64,000 nt of DNA from Lachnospiraceae bacterium OF09-6 (GCA_003435055.1 QUMM01000006.1:62001-126000), one strand, 5' to 3'; shown: positions 16,800-25,602, counted from the stretch's first letter. Program-made: numbers and translations. The notes: generated by a model not told the origin, from the letters alone.

Positions 16800-17566
16800 T
16801 CATATCAGCAGAGCAGCATTAAGCAGCTCCTTTGTATATTCATTTTCAGGAGCGGCAATTATCTTCTCTATGTTGCCCTGCTCCACAAAAACACCGTTTT
16901 TCATTATATAAGCATATCCACCGAAACGATCTGCCACAGCAAAATCATGAGTTATCATTATAACAGCTGCGCTGCCGCACAGGCCTTTGAGCAGATTCGT
17001 GACTGCTATTCTATGCTCTGCATCAAGGCAGTGGTAGGCTCGTCTGCAATGATCAGCTTAGGGTGGTTTATGATTGCTGCAGCCACAGCTGCTCTTTGCA
17101 GCATTCCACCTGAAAGCATATAAGGATAACTTGACCATATCGCTTTGCATTGTTCCAAGCCAGCCCTATGCATAGCTTCAAAAACAGCATTTTGAGCGGC
17201 TTTGACACTGCTTTTGTTATGAATTCTATATGTTTCCGCGAGCTGATTTCCAAGTTTGCAGGAAGGATCAAAGGATGTCATTGGATTTTGGGGGATAAGT
17301 GCAATATCACTTCCGTAAAGTTTTCTTCGTTTCTTTGTATCCGCCGACATAATATCTTTTCCCTCAAAAAATATCTGTCCTGATACATCAAAATTATATC
17401 TGTTCGTAAGACCGAACAGTGCACGGCATATCATTGTTTTTCCGCTGCCCGACTGACCAAGAATCAGAAGCGGTTCGCCTTCATCAACGGAAAGATTAAT
17501 CCCATTAACAGCCTTTACTCCACTGCTTTTTACTTTTACAGAAAGCTCTTTTATTTCAAGCAGCAT
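16800..17566 (-). pseudogene. ABC transporter ATPase (NikD/DppD-like), single-base frameshift
   Basis: The first 186 codons encode a normal importer ATPase (Walker A GQSGSGKTM, signature MLSGGMLQR, Walker B LIIADEPTTAL) but end at an early stop at 17006-17008. Inserting one G at about 17024 restores LDAEHRIAV, IMITHDFAVADRFGGYAY and a C-terminus ending NAALLI at 16800-16802, right before the next gene. Exactly one base is missing, in the D-loop codon. The downstream half is still well conserved, so this is either a very recent mutation or a base-calling error. I see no slippery site for programmed frameshifting. Confidence 0.85.
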
Positions 17567-18388
17567 TTATATTCCTCCCTCTGAGGTCAGTGCGTCACGC
17601 AGCGCTTCACCAAAAAGATTAAAACCTGCTGTGGTAACAAAAATACAAATTCCGGGATAAACAAGCATCTCAGGATGACCGTAAAGTCCCGTTCTTGCTT
17701 CATTCAACATTGCCCCCCATTCGGCAGTTCCCTGTGGAAGTCCAAGACCAAGAAATGAAAAGCTCGATATCATTATGATTGCAGAAGCAACTCCCGTACT
17801 CATATAAACGATGCACTGTGGAAGAATGTTCGGTATAAGGTGTCTGAATATCAGACTTACCGTGCTGCAGCCACTTATCCTTGCTGCTATAATATACTCT
17901 TTGCCCATTTCTGTTGCGGCATATGAACGAACCGTTCTTGCAAACCAGGCCCACATAGAAATCACGACAGCAACAGCAATATTCTGTATACCGTTTCCGA
18001 GAACGCTTATCACCGCAATAGCTGTTATGAGTGATGGAAAGGAAATAAAAACGTCACAGATAAACGTAATTATCCTGTCCATCTTTTCACCTGCACAGAC
18101 ACTAAACGTTCCTATAATAAGTCCCAGGATTCCGAGTATCAGCAACATAGGAATACTCATTCCTATGGCATATCTTGCACCATATATAAGACGTGAAAGC
18201 TCGCATCTTCCAAGCTGATCCGTTCCAAGAGGGTAATCCCAATCTGCCTTGAGGTATTTAAGTGATGGATCTATTTGATCTGGTGAATTTGGTGCTATTA
18301 CAGGCGCAAATATTGCACATATAATTACAATCATAATAAGTATAAGTCCTATAACCGCCTGTGGTTTCGAAAAAATTTTCTTAGTCAT
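17567..18388 (-). CDS. ABC transporter permease (NikC/DppC-like)
   Basis: A 273-residue inner-membrane permease with an N-terminal transmembrane helix (AVIGLILIMIVIICAIFAPV), the periplasmic-type motif YPLGTDQLGRCELSRLIYGA shared by DppC/OppC/NikC proteins, and the EAA-like loop EYIIAARISGCSTVSLI. The C-terminus ends AEWGAMLNEART...GEALRDALT, also typical. It overlaps the NikB-like gene by 8 bases and is followed directly by the NikD-like gene. It forms the translocation channel with NikB. Confidence 0.9.
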   Translation of the reverse strand: MTKKIFSKPQAVIGLILIMIVIICAIFAPVIAPNSPDQIDPSLKYLKADWDYPLGTDQLGRCELSRLIYGARYAIGMSIPMLLILGILGLIIGTFSVCAGEKMDRIITFICDVFISFPSLITAIAVISVLGNGIQNIAVAVVISMWAWFARTVRSYAATEMGKEYIIAARISGCSTVSLIFRHLIPNILPQCIVYMSTGVASAIIMISSFSFLGLGLPQGTAEWGAMLNEARTGLYGHPEMLVYPGICIFVTTAGFNLFGEALRDALTSEGGI

Positions 18389-19319
18389 TTATCTCCCTTA
18401 CCATCCACGGGCATATCAGCCTGTTTATCACATCTGCTGCAAGATTGGTAATCACAAACACTGTTGCAATTATCACAATACAAGCAGCAGCCGCACAAGA
18501 ATCTCCGCTCACAACACAGGAAACAAGATATGTTCCTACTCCGTTCAGTGAAAAAACTTTTTCTGCAACAGCACTTCCTGCAAGCATATATCCAAGATAC
18601 TGACCGAAAAGAGTTATCACAGGAGGCAATGAATTTTTAAATCCGTGCCTCACGATTATCTGCCACTCGGACAGTCCTCTTGTCCTTGCATATGCCGCAT
18701 AATCCGAGCTTATTTCTGAAAGCAATGACGAACGCATTACCCTGATTGCTCCGCAGGCTGACGGAAATGCCAGTGCAAAAGACGGAAGTATATATCCGCT
18801 TATTCCCGCCTTCGGAACAACACTGAATATCGACAGCCTGACCGCAAACAGCAGCAGAAGCATAAATCCAAGCCAGAAAACGGGCAGGCATATCCCACCT
18901 ATGGTCAACACCCTCACAATATGGTCAAACATTTTGCCATGAAACCTTGCACACAAAATTGCTATGGAAAAAACAATAATGATCATCCATCCCATTGCCA
19001 TGATAACAAGTTGGAAAGTTATAGGAAAAAAAGTTTTTATATCGTCAGTTATACTGTGATACGTAACCACCGATTTTCCCATATCACCCTTAAACAGTCC
19101 TTTCAGCCACAGAAAATAGCGTGTAGGCAGCGGCTTATCAAGTCCCATTTCTTCCCTCAGGGAATCTACGAGTATTGTGTCACCTGCTGAGTTGCTTCGT
19201 ATCGCAGCAGCCAATGCCGGATCTTTTCCTGACATTGTCATGAGAATAAAACACAGTACCGTCACCCCTATAAGGACAGGGATTGTGCTTGCAAATCTTT
19301 TTATAAAATACTTTTTCAA
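18381..19319 (-). CDS. ABC transporter permease (NikB/DppB-like)
   Basis: A 312-residue permease and the first gene of the importer operon. I chose the TTG start at 19319 (KKYFIKRFAS) because GGAGGGGG lies 8 bases upstream; the GTG at 19337 overlaps that ribosome binding site. The N-terminus (RFASTIPVLIGVTVLCFILM), LGLDKPLPTRYFLWLKGLFK and the EAA-like loop YAAYARTRGLSEWQIIVRHG are family hallmarks. Six membrane helices are apparent. The upstream region 19320-19450 should hold the operon promoter, but I see no convincing one. Confidence 0.88.
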   Translation of the reverse strand: MKKYFIKRFASTIPVLIGVTVLCFILMTMSGKDPALAAAIRSNSAGDTILVDSLREEMGLDKPLPTRYFLWLKGLFKGDMGKSVVTYHSITDDIKTFFPITFQLVIMAMGWMIIIVFSIAILCARFHGKMFDHIVRVLTIGGICLPVFWLGFMLLLLFAVRLSIFSVVPKAGISGYILPSFALAFPSACGAIRVMRSSLLSEISSDYAAYARTRGLSEWQIIVRHGFKNSLPPVITLFGQYLGYMLAGSAVAEKVFSLNGVGTYLVSCVVSGDSCAAAACIVIIATVFVITNLAADVINRLICPWMVREIND

Positions 19320-19452
19320 GTAAGTCCCCCTCCGCACAAGTAAGTTGCAACTAATTTTTGTTTCATTCTACATAATAGCATATTTTGAAATAATTTCCAC
19401 TCCAAAATCTCATACTTTGGCTCCAAAAAAACAGCTCTACCATTTAAAACAG

Positions 19453-19492
19453 AAAAAGACGCAAGCCACATTTCTATGACTCACGCCTTTTT
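19453..19492 (-). terminator. Hairpin terminator (twin of 23484-23514)
   Basis: Read on the minus strand, GGCGTGAGTCA pairs with TGTGGCTTGCGTC through G-U wobbles around a TAGAAA loop, followed by TTTTTC. Loop and stem share most bases with the terminator at 23484. It follows the broken minus-strand fragment ending at 19514. Confidence 0.55.
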
Positions 19493-19513
19493 CTACTCAT
19501 ATTTTAAAAATCT

Positions 19514-19687
19514 TTATTTTCTTTTTCTTTCATATAATTCATACAATTTCCCGCATTCCATGCATATCCACCCTGCTTCGCCTGTATATAGCGGATATTT
19601 TCGTTCCTTACAATATTCTGTTTCATAATTTCCTATTAGTTCCACAAGGTTATTGATATCCCCCAATCTGCGCGGCAGCCATTCCTG
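19514..19687 (-). pseudogene. Cysteine-pair protein fragment, unrecognised
   Basis: A 57-codon open stretch without a start codon reads LGDINNLVELIGNYETEYCK then YTGEAGWICMECGKLYELYE and stops at 19514. The CMEC pair resembles a zinc-knuckle C-terminus. An in-frame stop lies just upstream, so only a C-terminal piece survives. A terminator follows at 19453. Confidence 0.4.
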
Positions 19688-19835
19688 TTATTGCCCACAA
19701 AAAGCCAGTTCTTTTTTTATTTTGACGGAACAGGCTTTCGCCTTGATAACGGAAGCAATATCCCGGTAAGCAGAAAGCTTCTCAAAAACGCCAGACAGAC
19801 ATTTATGGAATTTCTGTTCCAAAGGAGGTCCTGAA

Positions 19836-20850
19836 ATAACTAACATACTTCGCCCTGTACTTGAACTTTCCGTAATCATTCCCGGCATACTGCTGGCATA
19901 CCTGCCTGTAAAAAGCTATCTGAGACAGACACCGCTTAAGCTGACAGCGTGGCTTCTTCCTCTTCTTCTGGGAATCTGTATTTTCGGAGGAGCGGTTTGT
20001 TGTGCTCTCCACTTTCCCACCAGATGGATCCTGTTTCCTCTGCTGCCTGTTATTATGCTTATTTATCATAAAACATTAAAAATCTCTGTCTGGAAATCCG
20101 TCAGTATTTTTCTGGCAGTCTGGTATCCTGCCCGCCACTGTGTTCAGACAATGATCGCAGACGAAAACTTTGCCCAGACCTGGTATGTATTCTGGATCCT
20201 TCCGGTAATCTTCATCGGAGTGAATCTTTTTATGATTCCTAAATACCGCGATACTTTATATACCGGACGAGTCCTGCAGTGTTATATTGTTTTCAGTCTT
20301 GTACTGCTCATAATCCTGCTCCTGTTTTATGTCATGTTTCTCATGATGGCGGTCAGCCTGAACAGAAATGTCAAACTTCAGCAGGAAAACCATTTTCTTT
20401 CTCTTCAGCAGGAAAGATACGAGAATCTCTGCATTGCCATTGAAGAAGCAAGACAGGCGCGTCACGATATCCGCCATCATCTTGTACAACTGTCCTCTAT
20501 GGCAGAGCAGGGTGACATGGAAAAAATCAAAAAATATCTCTTGGCTGCAACCGGAAAATCTCTGACTATAACCTCCATTTCTGTGAAAATCAGGCTGTTG
20601 ACAGTGTTTTCGGATATTATTCCACTCTTGCCAAAAGAGAAAACATTCCTTTTCATGCACTGGTTTCCCTGTCTGCTGATCTTTCCATAGATGAGATTAA
20701 TCTGTGCCTTGTATTTTCCAATCCTCCAAACGCTCCGGGAACGGCATGGGAATCGAATCCGTCCGCCATATTACCGACAAAAACGGCGGTGCCTGTGACT
20801 TTACCTATGAAAATGGTAGCTTCTGTTTTGAAGCAATATTGATCTTTTAA
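19836..20850 (+). pseudogene. AgrC-like GHKL sensor histidine kinase, decayed
   Basis: After AAAGGAGGT the expected start codon at 19836 is ATA, not ATG. The frame continues TNILRPVLELSVIIPGILLA with several membrane helices, then a dimerisation region with the phospho-acceptor RQARHDIRHHL. At about 20571 the frame shifts (ENQAVDSVFGYYSTLAKREN continues in another frame). At about 20725 a deletion joins INLCLVFSN directly to SSKRSGNGMGIESVRHIT, removing the N-box of the ATPase site. The natural C-terminus FCFEAILIF ends at 20850. It was probably half of an Agr/LytTR-type two-component system; no response regulator is nearby. Confidence 0.8.
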
Positions 20851-20874
20851 TTTATTGGGCAGCAACTGTCTGAT
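20820..20874. repeat. 55-bp direct repeat, right copy
   Basis: Comprises the last ten codons of the kinase remnant, its stop and 24 bases of downstream flank. It repeats 9417-9471 with one mismatch, 11,403 bases away, in the same orientation. Confidence 0.85.
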
Positions 20875-20937
20875 ACCCCGGAAAGCCTTTAAAACAAGCA
20901 CTTGTTAATTGTTTCGTGAACCAAGATTTTGTGAATG

Positions 20938-22059
20938 TTACAAATATTCCCCGAGCATCTGCGAAACGCATGCCTGTATGGTGTCTATAATTCTTTCACA
21001 ATTGCTCTTTCGCATTCCCGCTGCAATACCTACTGCCAGAAGTTCCTTCCTTCCTGGATTTCGTCCGTTTCCATCAACTGTGGTTGTATGTTCCCCGTAA
21101 TACGTATTACTGTAAGTAAGGTCATATGCCGGGCTCAATCTCCATTGATCATTTATTTCGTCATATAAATATGTGAAGTTCTTTGAATGATCATCCCGGT
21201 TATGTGCAAACACATTAAAACACATGCGGCAAAACATCTTCTCCACATCTTCTTTATTATCTCTGGTCAAAATCTTTGTAAGTTTCATCAAACTATGATA
21301 ATCCAAACTTGGCTGTTCAAAATCCAGTTCCAGAAGTGCTGCTGCCGTCAGCATATGAAGTCTTTTTCCATCAGCCTCTCTATCGAATCGACTGATTCCA
21401 AAATACCCCTTACATATATCTGATGGAAAAAGTTTCGTTTCACTCATTGTAATGCCACATTGTCTTGCGCAGCAGGAATAATCGTACTCCATCTTTCCTG
21501 CATCTTTTCCATCTACATGCGCAGGAAATTTTATAATCCACTCTTTTCGATCAATTGTCGTCATAATTTTGGGTCTGGCACCTCCACTGGTGCCACCAAG
21601 GCGATACAATTCATCCAGTTTATCTGAGTATTCTGTATTCAGTATCTTCGCACACTCTTCTGCCAGTTCATCCAGATTCACAGGCTTTTGCTGTTCTGAA
21701 AAACTTTTTTCCGGATAATATGTCAATGCTCCCATTCCAGACTTTCCAACTATTGCCAATCGATCCAGAACTGTCAGTTCATCCAGGTTCTGTTTATGTT
21801 CTCGAAGTAATCGATTTAATAATAATCGTCCCCAGTTATCTGGAAGACTATCTGCAAAAACGCCAAAAAGTCCATCAAAATAATCTTTTGTTGGAATAAA
21901 TACTTGTTTTTTTAAAGGCAATGAAAATGGACTGATAGAGAAACCATTTTCCAACCATTCTTCACTATATTGAAATGCCACTTTATGGTCAGCTGTCATT
22001 GCCAGTGTTCCTACATGTCTTTCATCATAGTATACCTGCAATGCATTATTTTGTCTCAT
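20938..22059 (-). CDS. hipA: HipA-family toxin (serine/threonine kinase)
   Basis: A 373-residue HipA-fold kinase. Motifs are the N-terminal HipA subdomain (VGTLAMTADHKVAFQYSEEW), DSLPDNWGRLLLNR, the P-loop-like GGTSGGARPK, the catalytic loop NVFAHNRDDHSKNF and the metal-binding LSPAYDLTYS. HipA toxins phosphorylate aminoacyl-tRNA synthetases (GltX in E. coli) and induce dormancy unless bound by HipB. It overlaps hipB by 14 bases. Length (about 370) and motifs are intact, so it should be active. Confidence 0.9.
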   Translation of the reverse strand: MRQNNALQVYYDERHVGTLAMTADHKVAFQYSEEWLENGFSISPFSLPLKKQVFIPTKDYFDGLFGVFADSLPDNWGRLLLNRLLREHKQNLDELTVLDRLAIVGKSGMGALTYYPEKSFSEQQKPVNLDELAEECAKILNTEYSDKLDELYRLGGTSGGARPKIMTTIDRKEWIIKFPAHVDGKDAGKMEYDYSCCARQCGITMSETKLFPSDICKGYFGISRFDREADGKRLHMLTAAALLELDFEQPSLDYHSLMKLTKILTRDNKEDVEKMFCRMCFNVFAHNRDDHSKNFTYLYDEINDQWRLSPAYDLTYSNTYYGEHTTTVDGNGRNPGRKELLAVGIAAGMRKSNCERIIDTIQACVSQMLGEYL

Positions 22060-22324
22060 TTATGACCTCCTGAATATCCCTGTAAGGTACCGTCGTAAAA
22101 AGATTTCTGATATCATCCGCTATATCTAATGCCATAGCGATCTTCGTGAGGGATATCAGCGAAATCTGCCCTGAAGTCTCAAATCTTTTAATCGAACCAT
22201 AACTCACCCCACTCATAGAAGCCAGCTTCTCCTGGGAGATAGAACGACGCTTCCTGATATTTCGCACTCTCTGTGCAAGTTTCTGATCAAGTTCCTCTGC
22301 TGTTTCCCATATAAAATTTTCCAT
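22046..22324 (-). CDS. hipB: HipB-type antitoxin, XRE helix-turn-helix
   Basis: A 92-residue protein with an XRE helix-turn-helix (RNIRKRRSISQEKLASMSGV, SYGSIKRFE) and a C-terminal extension typical of clostridial HipB partners. GGAGGG lies before the ATG at 22324. It is the promoter-proximal gene of hipBA and should bind HipA and repress the operon, probably at the dyad 22351-22387. Confidence 0.88.
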   Translation of the reverse strand: MENFIWETAEELDQKLAQRVRNIRKRRSISQEKLASMSGVSYGSIKRFETSGQISLISLTKIAMALDIADDIRNLFTTVPYRDIQEVINETK

Positions 22325-22350
22325 ATTGCCCTCCTTATTCGGATAATATT

Positions 22351-22387
22351 TTATCTAAAACAGTCAGTTTTCATTCAAATTAGATAA
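22351..22387 (-). promoter_or_regulatory. Probable HipB operator
   Basis: Inverted repeat TTATCTAA (22351-22358) and TTAGATAA (22380-22387), 21-base spacer, 27 bases upstream of hipB. The spacing puts the arms two helical turns or more apart, as in hip operators. Confidence 0.6.
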
Positions 22388-22450
22388 TATATTATATATG
22401 ATTATTTTATCATTTATACGCTCTTAATACAACTTTTTTTAATTTAAGAT

Positions 22451-22483
22451 AAAAAATAATGAGGTCGCTATCCACGACCTCAT
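22451..22483 (-). terminator. Hairpin terminator (minus strand)
   Basis: ATGAGGTCG (22459-22467) pairs with CGACCTCAT (22475-22483). On the minus strand the stem is followed by TATTTTTT. It insulates hipBA from minus-strand transcription through the graveyard upstream. Confidence 0.6.
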
Positions 22484-22782
22484 CGTCCCCGTATTCCCCT
22501 TTTTTTCATACACAGCCAGTTAACCGCATCCTTTATCAGCAGAATGGCATGATGCCTCCTGGCTCTGATACATATAAGCAGATTGAACAGCTAGTTTTAC
22601 AAAAATATTTTCCAAGTTTTTACTATGACTATAATCAACTTCAACAAAAAACAGTTTCACAGGAAGAACAGTTAAGGAAACAGGATACTACTTTAAATGA
22701 AGTCACATCTGAAAACGAAGAGCTAAAGAAACAAATTGCTGCATTGCAGAAACAGCTTAAAAAAAACAATGATAATCAATAA
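22459..22782 (+). CDS. Short coiled-coil hypothetical protein, start uncertain
   Basis: The frame opens at 22459, but its first nine codons coincide with a minus-strand terminator and no ribosome binding site is present, so the true start is downstream (perhaps the ATG at 22549) or the gene has lost its 5' end. The convincing part is the C-terminal 55 residues: a heptad-like coiled coil (QEEQLRKQDTTLNEVTSENE, ELKKQIAALQKQLKK). A good plus-strand terminator follows at 22790, which suggests a once-expressed gene. No family recognised. Confidence 0.4.
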   Translation: MRSLSTTSSSPYSPFFHTQPVNRILYQQNGMMPPGSDTYKQIEQLVLQKYFPSFYYDYNQLQQKTVSQEEQLRKQDTTLNEVTSENEELKKQIAALQKQLKKNNDNQ

Positions 22783-22789
22783 CATTTAA

Positions 22790-22826
22790 TGGCACTCCCA
22801 TCAATTCGGAAGTGCCACTTTTTTAA
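22790..22826 (+). terminator. Rho-independent terminator
   Basis: TGGCACT (22790-22796) pairs with AGTGCCA (22811-22817), then CTTTTTTAAT. It terminates the coiled-coil ORF. Confidence 0.75.
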
Positions 22827-22983
22827 TCTTTCTTATAAAACTGCGTGCAATATCCGTCTGCTCTGAGAATCAGGCCCTCCGCCCAAGGCGGTGTCCTTCC
22901 CATCTGCTCACAGATTGCATCAAGGGAAACATCTTCCCGGCACTCAATAATCAGTTCATCATGGGAAATGCCAGAGATACTGC
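22823..22983 (-). pseudogene. C-terminal tail of a phage-type family A DNA polymerase
   Basis: An open stretch without a start reads ISGISHDELIIECREDVSLD then AICEQMGRTPPWAEGLILRA and DGYCTQFYKKD, ending at 22823. The HDE motif with its flanks is motif C of family A polymerases, and the DGY..FYKKD ending is characteristic of prophage-encoded versions. It is joined at about 22970 to the head of a MATE gene in a different frame, so a prophage or phage fragment was deleted here leaving its last 45 codons. Confidence 0.65.
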
Positions 22984-23130
22984 TGACAATGCATTTTCTC
23001 CGTAGTGGCTTACAAACAAACTATCCACCACATTATATAATGCACCAATCAACATAGATAACACCATTGGTGCTGCCATAGTAATCAAAAGCTTATTGAC
23101 TGGCATGACTCCCATTTTATTTTCCTTCAT
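22951..23130 (-). pseudogene. MATE efflux pump N-terminal stub
   Basis: A strong ribosome binding site (AAAAGGAGG) precedes the ATG at 23130. The 59 residues MKENKMGVMPVNKLLITMAA, PMVLSMLIGALYNVVDSLFV, SHYGENALSAVSLAFP match the N-terminus of the intact MATE protein at 24123-25490. The frame then enters polymerase-tail DNA and stops. About 390 residues are lost. Confidence 0.8.
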
Positions 23131-23159
23131 TCACATCCTCCTTTTAAGTAGTGTGCTAC

Positions 23160-23339
23160 CTATATATTCTTATTAAAGGTGTACACTATATACGAGTACA
23201 CTTTTTTTTCGATATTTTCCAACATCTTTTCTGATGTCTTCAAAAATATTTCCACATGTTCTTCTGGAATGCCCTCACAGATTTTATCCGGAATATATTC
23301 TCAGCTCGGTAGATATGGATTGAATACTTGCTGCTTCAT
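23160..23339 (-). pseudogene. Fused stubs: GH43-like head and MarR-like tail
   Basis: AGGAG precedes the ATG at 23339. Translation gives MKQQVFNPYLPS, an early TGA (where GH43 xylosidase-like proteins have Trp), then EYIPD; this resembles the start of a family 43 glycosidase. In the same frame it continues EGIPEEHVEIFLKTSEKMLE, like the last helix of a MarR regulator, and stops at 23160. MarR genes often precede MATE genes, which fits the stub directly downstream. The GH43 part rests on about 17 residues. Confidence 0.5.
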
Positions 23340-23483
23340 TCCTATCATCTCCTTGTAATATTTTGTTTTTTATCAAACACATCTTATCATAAAATCTGCA
23401 TTGTCAAATTTGTATTTCATAAAGTGTATTTTCCATTTCACAAATAGTAGCTCGTTCTGATCTCTCTCAAATTTTCCAGACAG

Positions 23484-23514
23484 AAAAAATGTGAGCCATA
23501 TTTCTATGACTCAC
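23484..23514 (-). terminator. Rho-independent terminator
   Basis: Minus strand: GTGAG-t-CAT, loop AGAAAT, ATG-g-CTCAC (23491-23514), then ATTTTTT (23484-23490). It lies 8 bases after the cytidylate-kinase-like gene. Confidence 0.8.
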
Positions 23515-23521
23515 GCCTTTG

Positions 23522-24109
23522 TTATTTCATACATTCCATAATGATCTTCTCGCATCTGTCATATCCGAGCTGAGAGCTGTTCAGACACAAAGTATAATTA
23601 TCCGCTTTTCCCCATTTCTGCTCTGTATAATAATTATAATTTGTCATACGTCTTTTATCTGTGTCTGCCATCATTTTGACAGCTTCCTGCTCTTTTACAC
23701 TATATAAACGTCTGATGCGCTGTATTTTTTCCAGCATATCCCCATGAATAAAGACATTCAGCACATCATTCCGATTTCTCAGAATATAATCTGCATTTCT
23801 TCCAATGATTACGCAAGACTCCTTCTCTGCCAGTTCCAATATCACTTTTCTCTGCGCCTCATATACCATATCTTCTACCGATTTTCCTGTAATGTCACGT
23901 CCGATAAGTGCATATGCAAATACACCCTTTTTCGGAGATAATTCTGCATTTTCCTGCACATATTCCGGTGATAAACCAGACTCTTCTGCAATCTGACTGA
24001 TAATATTTTTATCATAATAGGCAATTTCCAGTTTCTTAGCGACTTCTTCTCCGATAAAACGGCCGCCGCTTCCAAATTCTCTGCTGATTGTAATGATTCT
24101 TTTTGCCAT
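23522..24109 (-). CDS. Cytidylate kinase-like family protein
   Basis: A 195-residue P-loop kinase-like protein. It begins MAKRIITISREFGSGGRFIG with the variant P-loop REFGSGGR of the cytidylate-kinase-like family; later segments are YYDKNIISQIAEESGLS, CVIIGRNADYIL and the lid-like RIRRLYSVKE. The substrate of this clostridial subfamily is unknown; nucleotide binding is likely. AAGGAGG 7 bases before 24109 sets the start. It overlaps nothing and follows the MATE gene by 13 bases, so they may be co-transcribed. Genes of this family are often next to MATE pumps in these bacteria. Confidence 0.8.
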   Translation of the reverse strand: MAKRIITISREFGSGGRFIGEEVAKKLEIAYYDKNIISQIAEESGLSPEYVQENAELSPKKGVFAYALIGRDITGKSVEDMVYEAQRKVILELAEKESCVIIGRNADYILRNRNDVLNVFIHGDMLEKIQRIRRLYSVKEQEAVKMMADTDKRRMTNYNYYTEQKWGKADNYTLCLNSSQLGYDRCEKIIMECMK

Positions 24110-24122
24110 ATCTGATTCCTCC

Positions 24123-25490
24123 TTACCGCAAAACAGCAACCTTATTTTTTCTGATTTTCTTTAAAAATACATATCCGACAAAACATGAAATGACTTCCGT
24201 AATCGGAAAAGCCCACCAGATCAATGTAACTCCCAGCTGACCATTTCTGACAAACAACGAAAAGATTCCAGCCAATGGCAAGATGATGATCAGCTGTCTT
24301 AAAAGCGAAATCACCAAGGATTCCACACCGGCATTCAGTGCCTGATAAATGCCCTGATAAGCCACATTGATTCCGGCAAACAGAAAGCTGATCGAGATCA
24401 CTCTCATTGCACTGATAAAATATTCTCTTGACTGTCCCGCATTAAACAGTGCGGCAAATGAGCCTGGGAAAATCTCTGTAATTACAATTCCCAAAATCAT
24501 TAATGCAATGGTATAGATCAGGCCATATTGGATTCCATCCTGAATTCTCTTTCTACTTTTCATTCCGTAAGCAAATGCAATAATTGGAGTAATCGCATCT
24601 CTCAGTCCAAAAGCAAGGAAGAGCACAAACTGCTGAACTTTATAGAACAGTCCATAAGCTGTCTGTGCGGATGGATTGAACTTCAGAATCAGATTCATCA
24701 CATAAACCATGATAGACATCAGCGCCTGAGCAATGATCGCCGGAAGCCCGATTGCATAGATTTCTTTTATAATGCCAGTATCCGGCTTCATGTATTTCAC
24801 TCCATGTTCAAATTCCTTATTCAGTTTCATATGAAAGATCAGCAGCAATACTGCGGATGCTACCTGACCAATTACCGTTGCATAGGCTGCACCTTTCACT
24901 CCCATTTCCGGGCACGGTCCAATCCCATAGATCATGATCGGATCAAGGATGATATTTACAATCGCACCCACTACTTGTCCGATTGTAGAATAAAGAGAAC
25001 GACCAGTTGCCTGCAATAGCTTTTCAAACAATGAAAAGAAAATAATACCAAAAGAAATCACACAGCATATTCTCAGATAACTGACTCCCATTTCGAGTAC
25101 TTCTGCATCTACTGTCTGAGATGAGATATATGCTTTCACACCAAAGATCCCAAACAATAAACAAACTACATAAATGATCACGCCAAGAAACAGACTGTTG
25201 CCTGCAACCTTTGCAGCTTTTTTACCGTTTCCCTGTCCAAGTGTCCTTGCCAGAAGTGCATTCGTTCCCACACCGGTTCCGACTCCCATCGCAACCATAA
25301 GCATCTGTACCGGGAATACCAGGGTCAGCGCATTTAATGCCGCTTCACTGCCCACTCTCATATTTCCTACAAATGCACTGTCCACAATGTTATAGACCGC
25401 CTGCAATGCCATGGATAAGATCATCGGAATTCCCATTTGGATCATCAGCTTATTCACCGGCATCTCCTTCATCTTGTTACTTTCTGCCAT
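24123..25490 (-). CDS. MATE-family multidrug/cation efflux transporter
   Basis: A 455-residue protein with about 12 membrane helices and MATE signatures: [54 protein letters not shown] pumps expel drugs or metabolites in exchange for Na+ or H+. AGAGGAG precedes the ATG at 25490. A hairpin with a T-tract ends about 25 bases upstream of the start, so read-through may be regulated. A truncated paralogue lies at 22951. Confidence 0.9.
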   Translation of the reverse strand: MAESNKMKEMPVNKLMIQMGIPMILSMALQAVYNIVDSAFVGNMRVGSEAALNALTLVFPVQMLMVAMGVGTGVGTNALLARTLGQGNGKKAAKVAGNSLFLGVIIYVVCLLFGIFGVKAYISSQTVDAEVLEMGVSYLRICCVISFGIIFFSLFEKLLQATGRSLYSTIGQVVGAIVNIILDPIMIYGIGPCPEMGVKGAAYATVIGQVASAVLLLIFHMKLNKEFEHGVKYMKPDTGIIKEIYAIGLPAIIAQALMSIMVYVMNLILKFNPSAQTAYGLFYKVQQFVLFLAFGLRDAITPIIAFAYGMKSRKRIQDGIQYGLIYTIALMILGIVITEIFPGSFAALFNAGQSREYFISAMRVISISFLFAGINVAYQGIYQALNAGVESLVISLLRQLIIILPLAGIFSLFVRNGQLGVTLIWWAFPITEVISCFVGYVFLKKIRKNKVAVLR

Positions 25491-25514
25491 TTTGTTTTAA
25501 CTCCTCTCTTTTTC

Positions 25515-25579
25515 GCACAAAAAAGTGCGCACCCTGTCATATAAGCTGGACTTACGCTGACAGGCTACACACTTTTTTA
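25515..25579 (-). promoter_or_regulatory. Hairpin with T-tract in the MATE leader (possible attenuator)
   Basis: Minus strand: AAAAAAGTG...GCCTGTCA pairs with TGACAGG...GCACTTTTTT. The loop contains GCGTAAGTCCAGCTTA. It ends about 25 bases before the MATE start, in terminator position. Its loop closely matches the hairpin at 25603-25655. Confidence 0.55.
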
Positions 25580-25602
25580 TGGCAATACTATATTTTAACA
25601 AA

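Noticed and set aside
16990..17040. Programmed frameshift in the NikD-like gene
   Set aside because: No slippery heptamer, downstream pseudoknot or internal Shine-Dalgarno is visible at the shift.
9417..20874. Integrated transposon or ICE bounded by the 55-bp repeats
   Set aside because: No transposase, integrase or inverted terminal repeats were found in the segment; the repeats are direct and one is a gene 3' end.
22459..22485. ATG at 22459 as start of the coiled-coil gene
   Set aside because: The first codons form one arm of a minus-strand terminator and no ribosome binding site precedes them.
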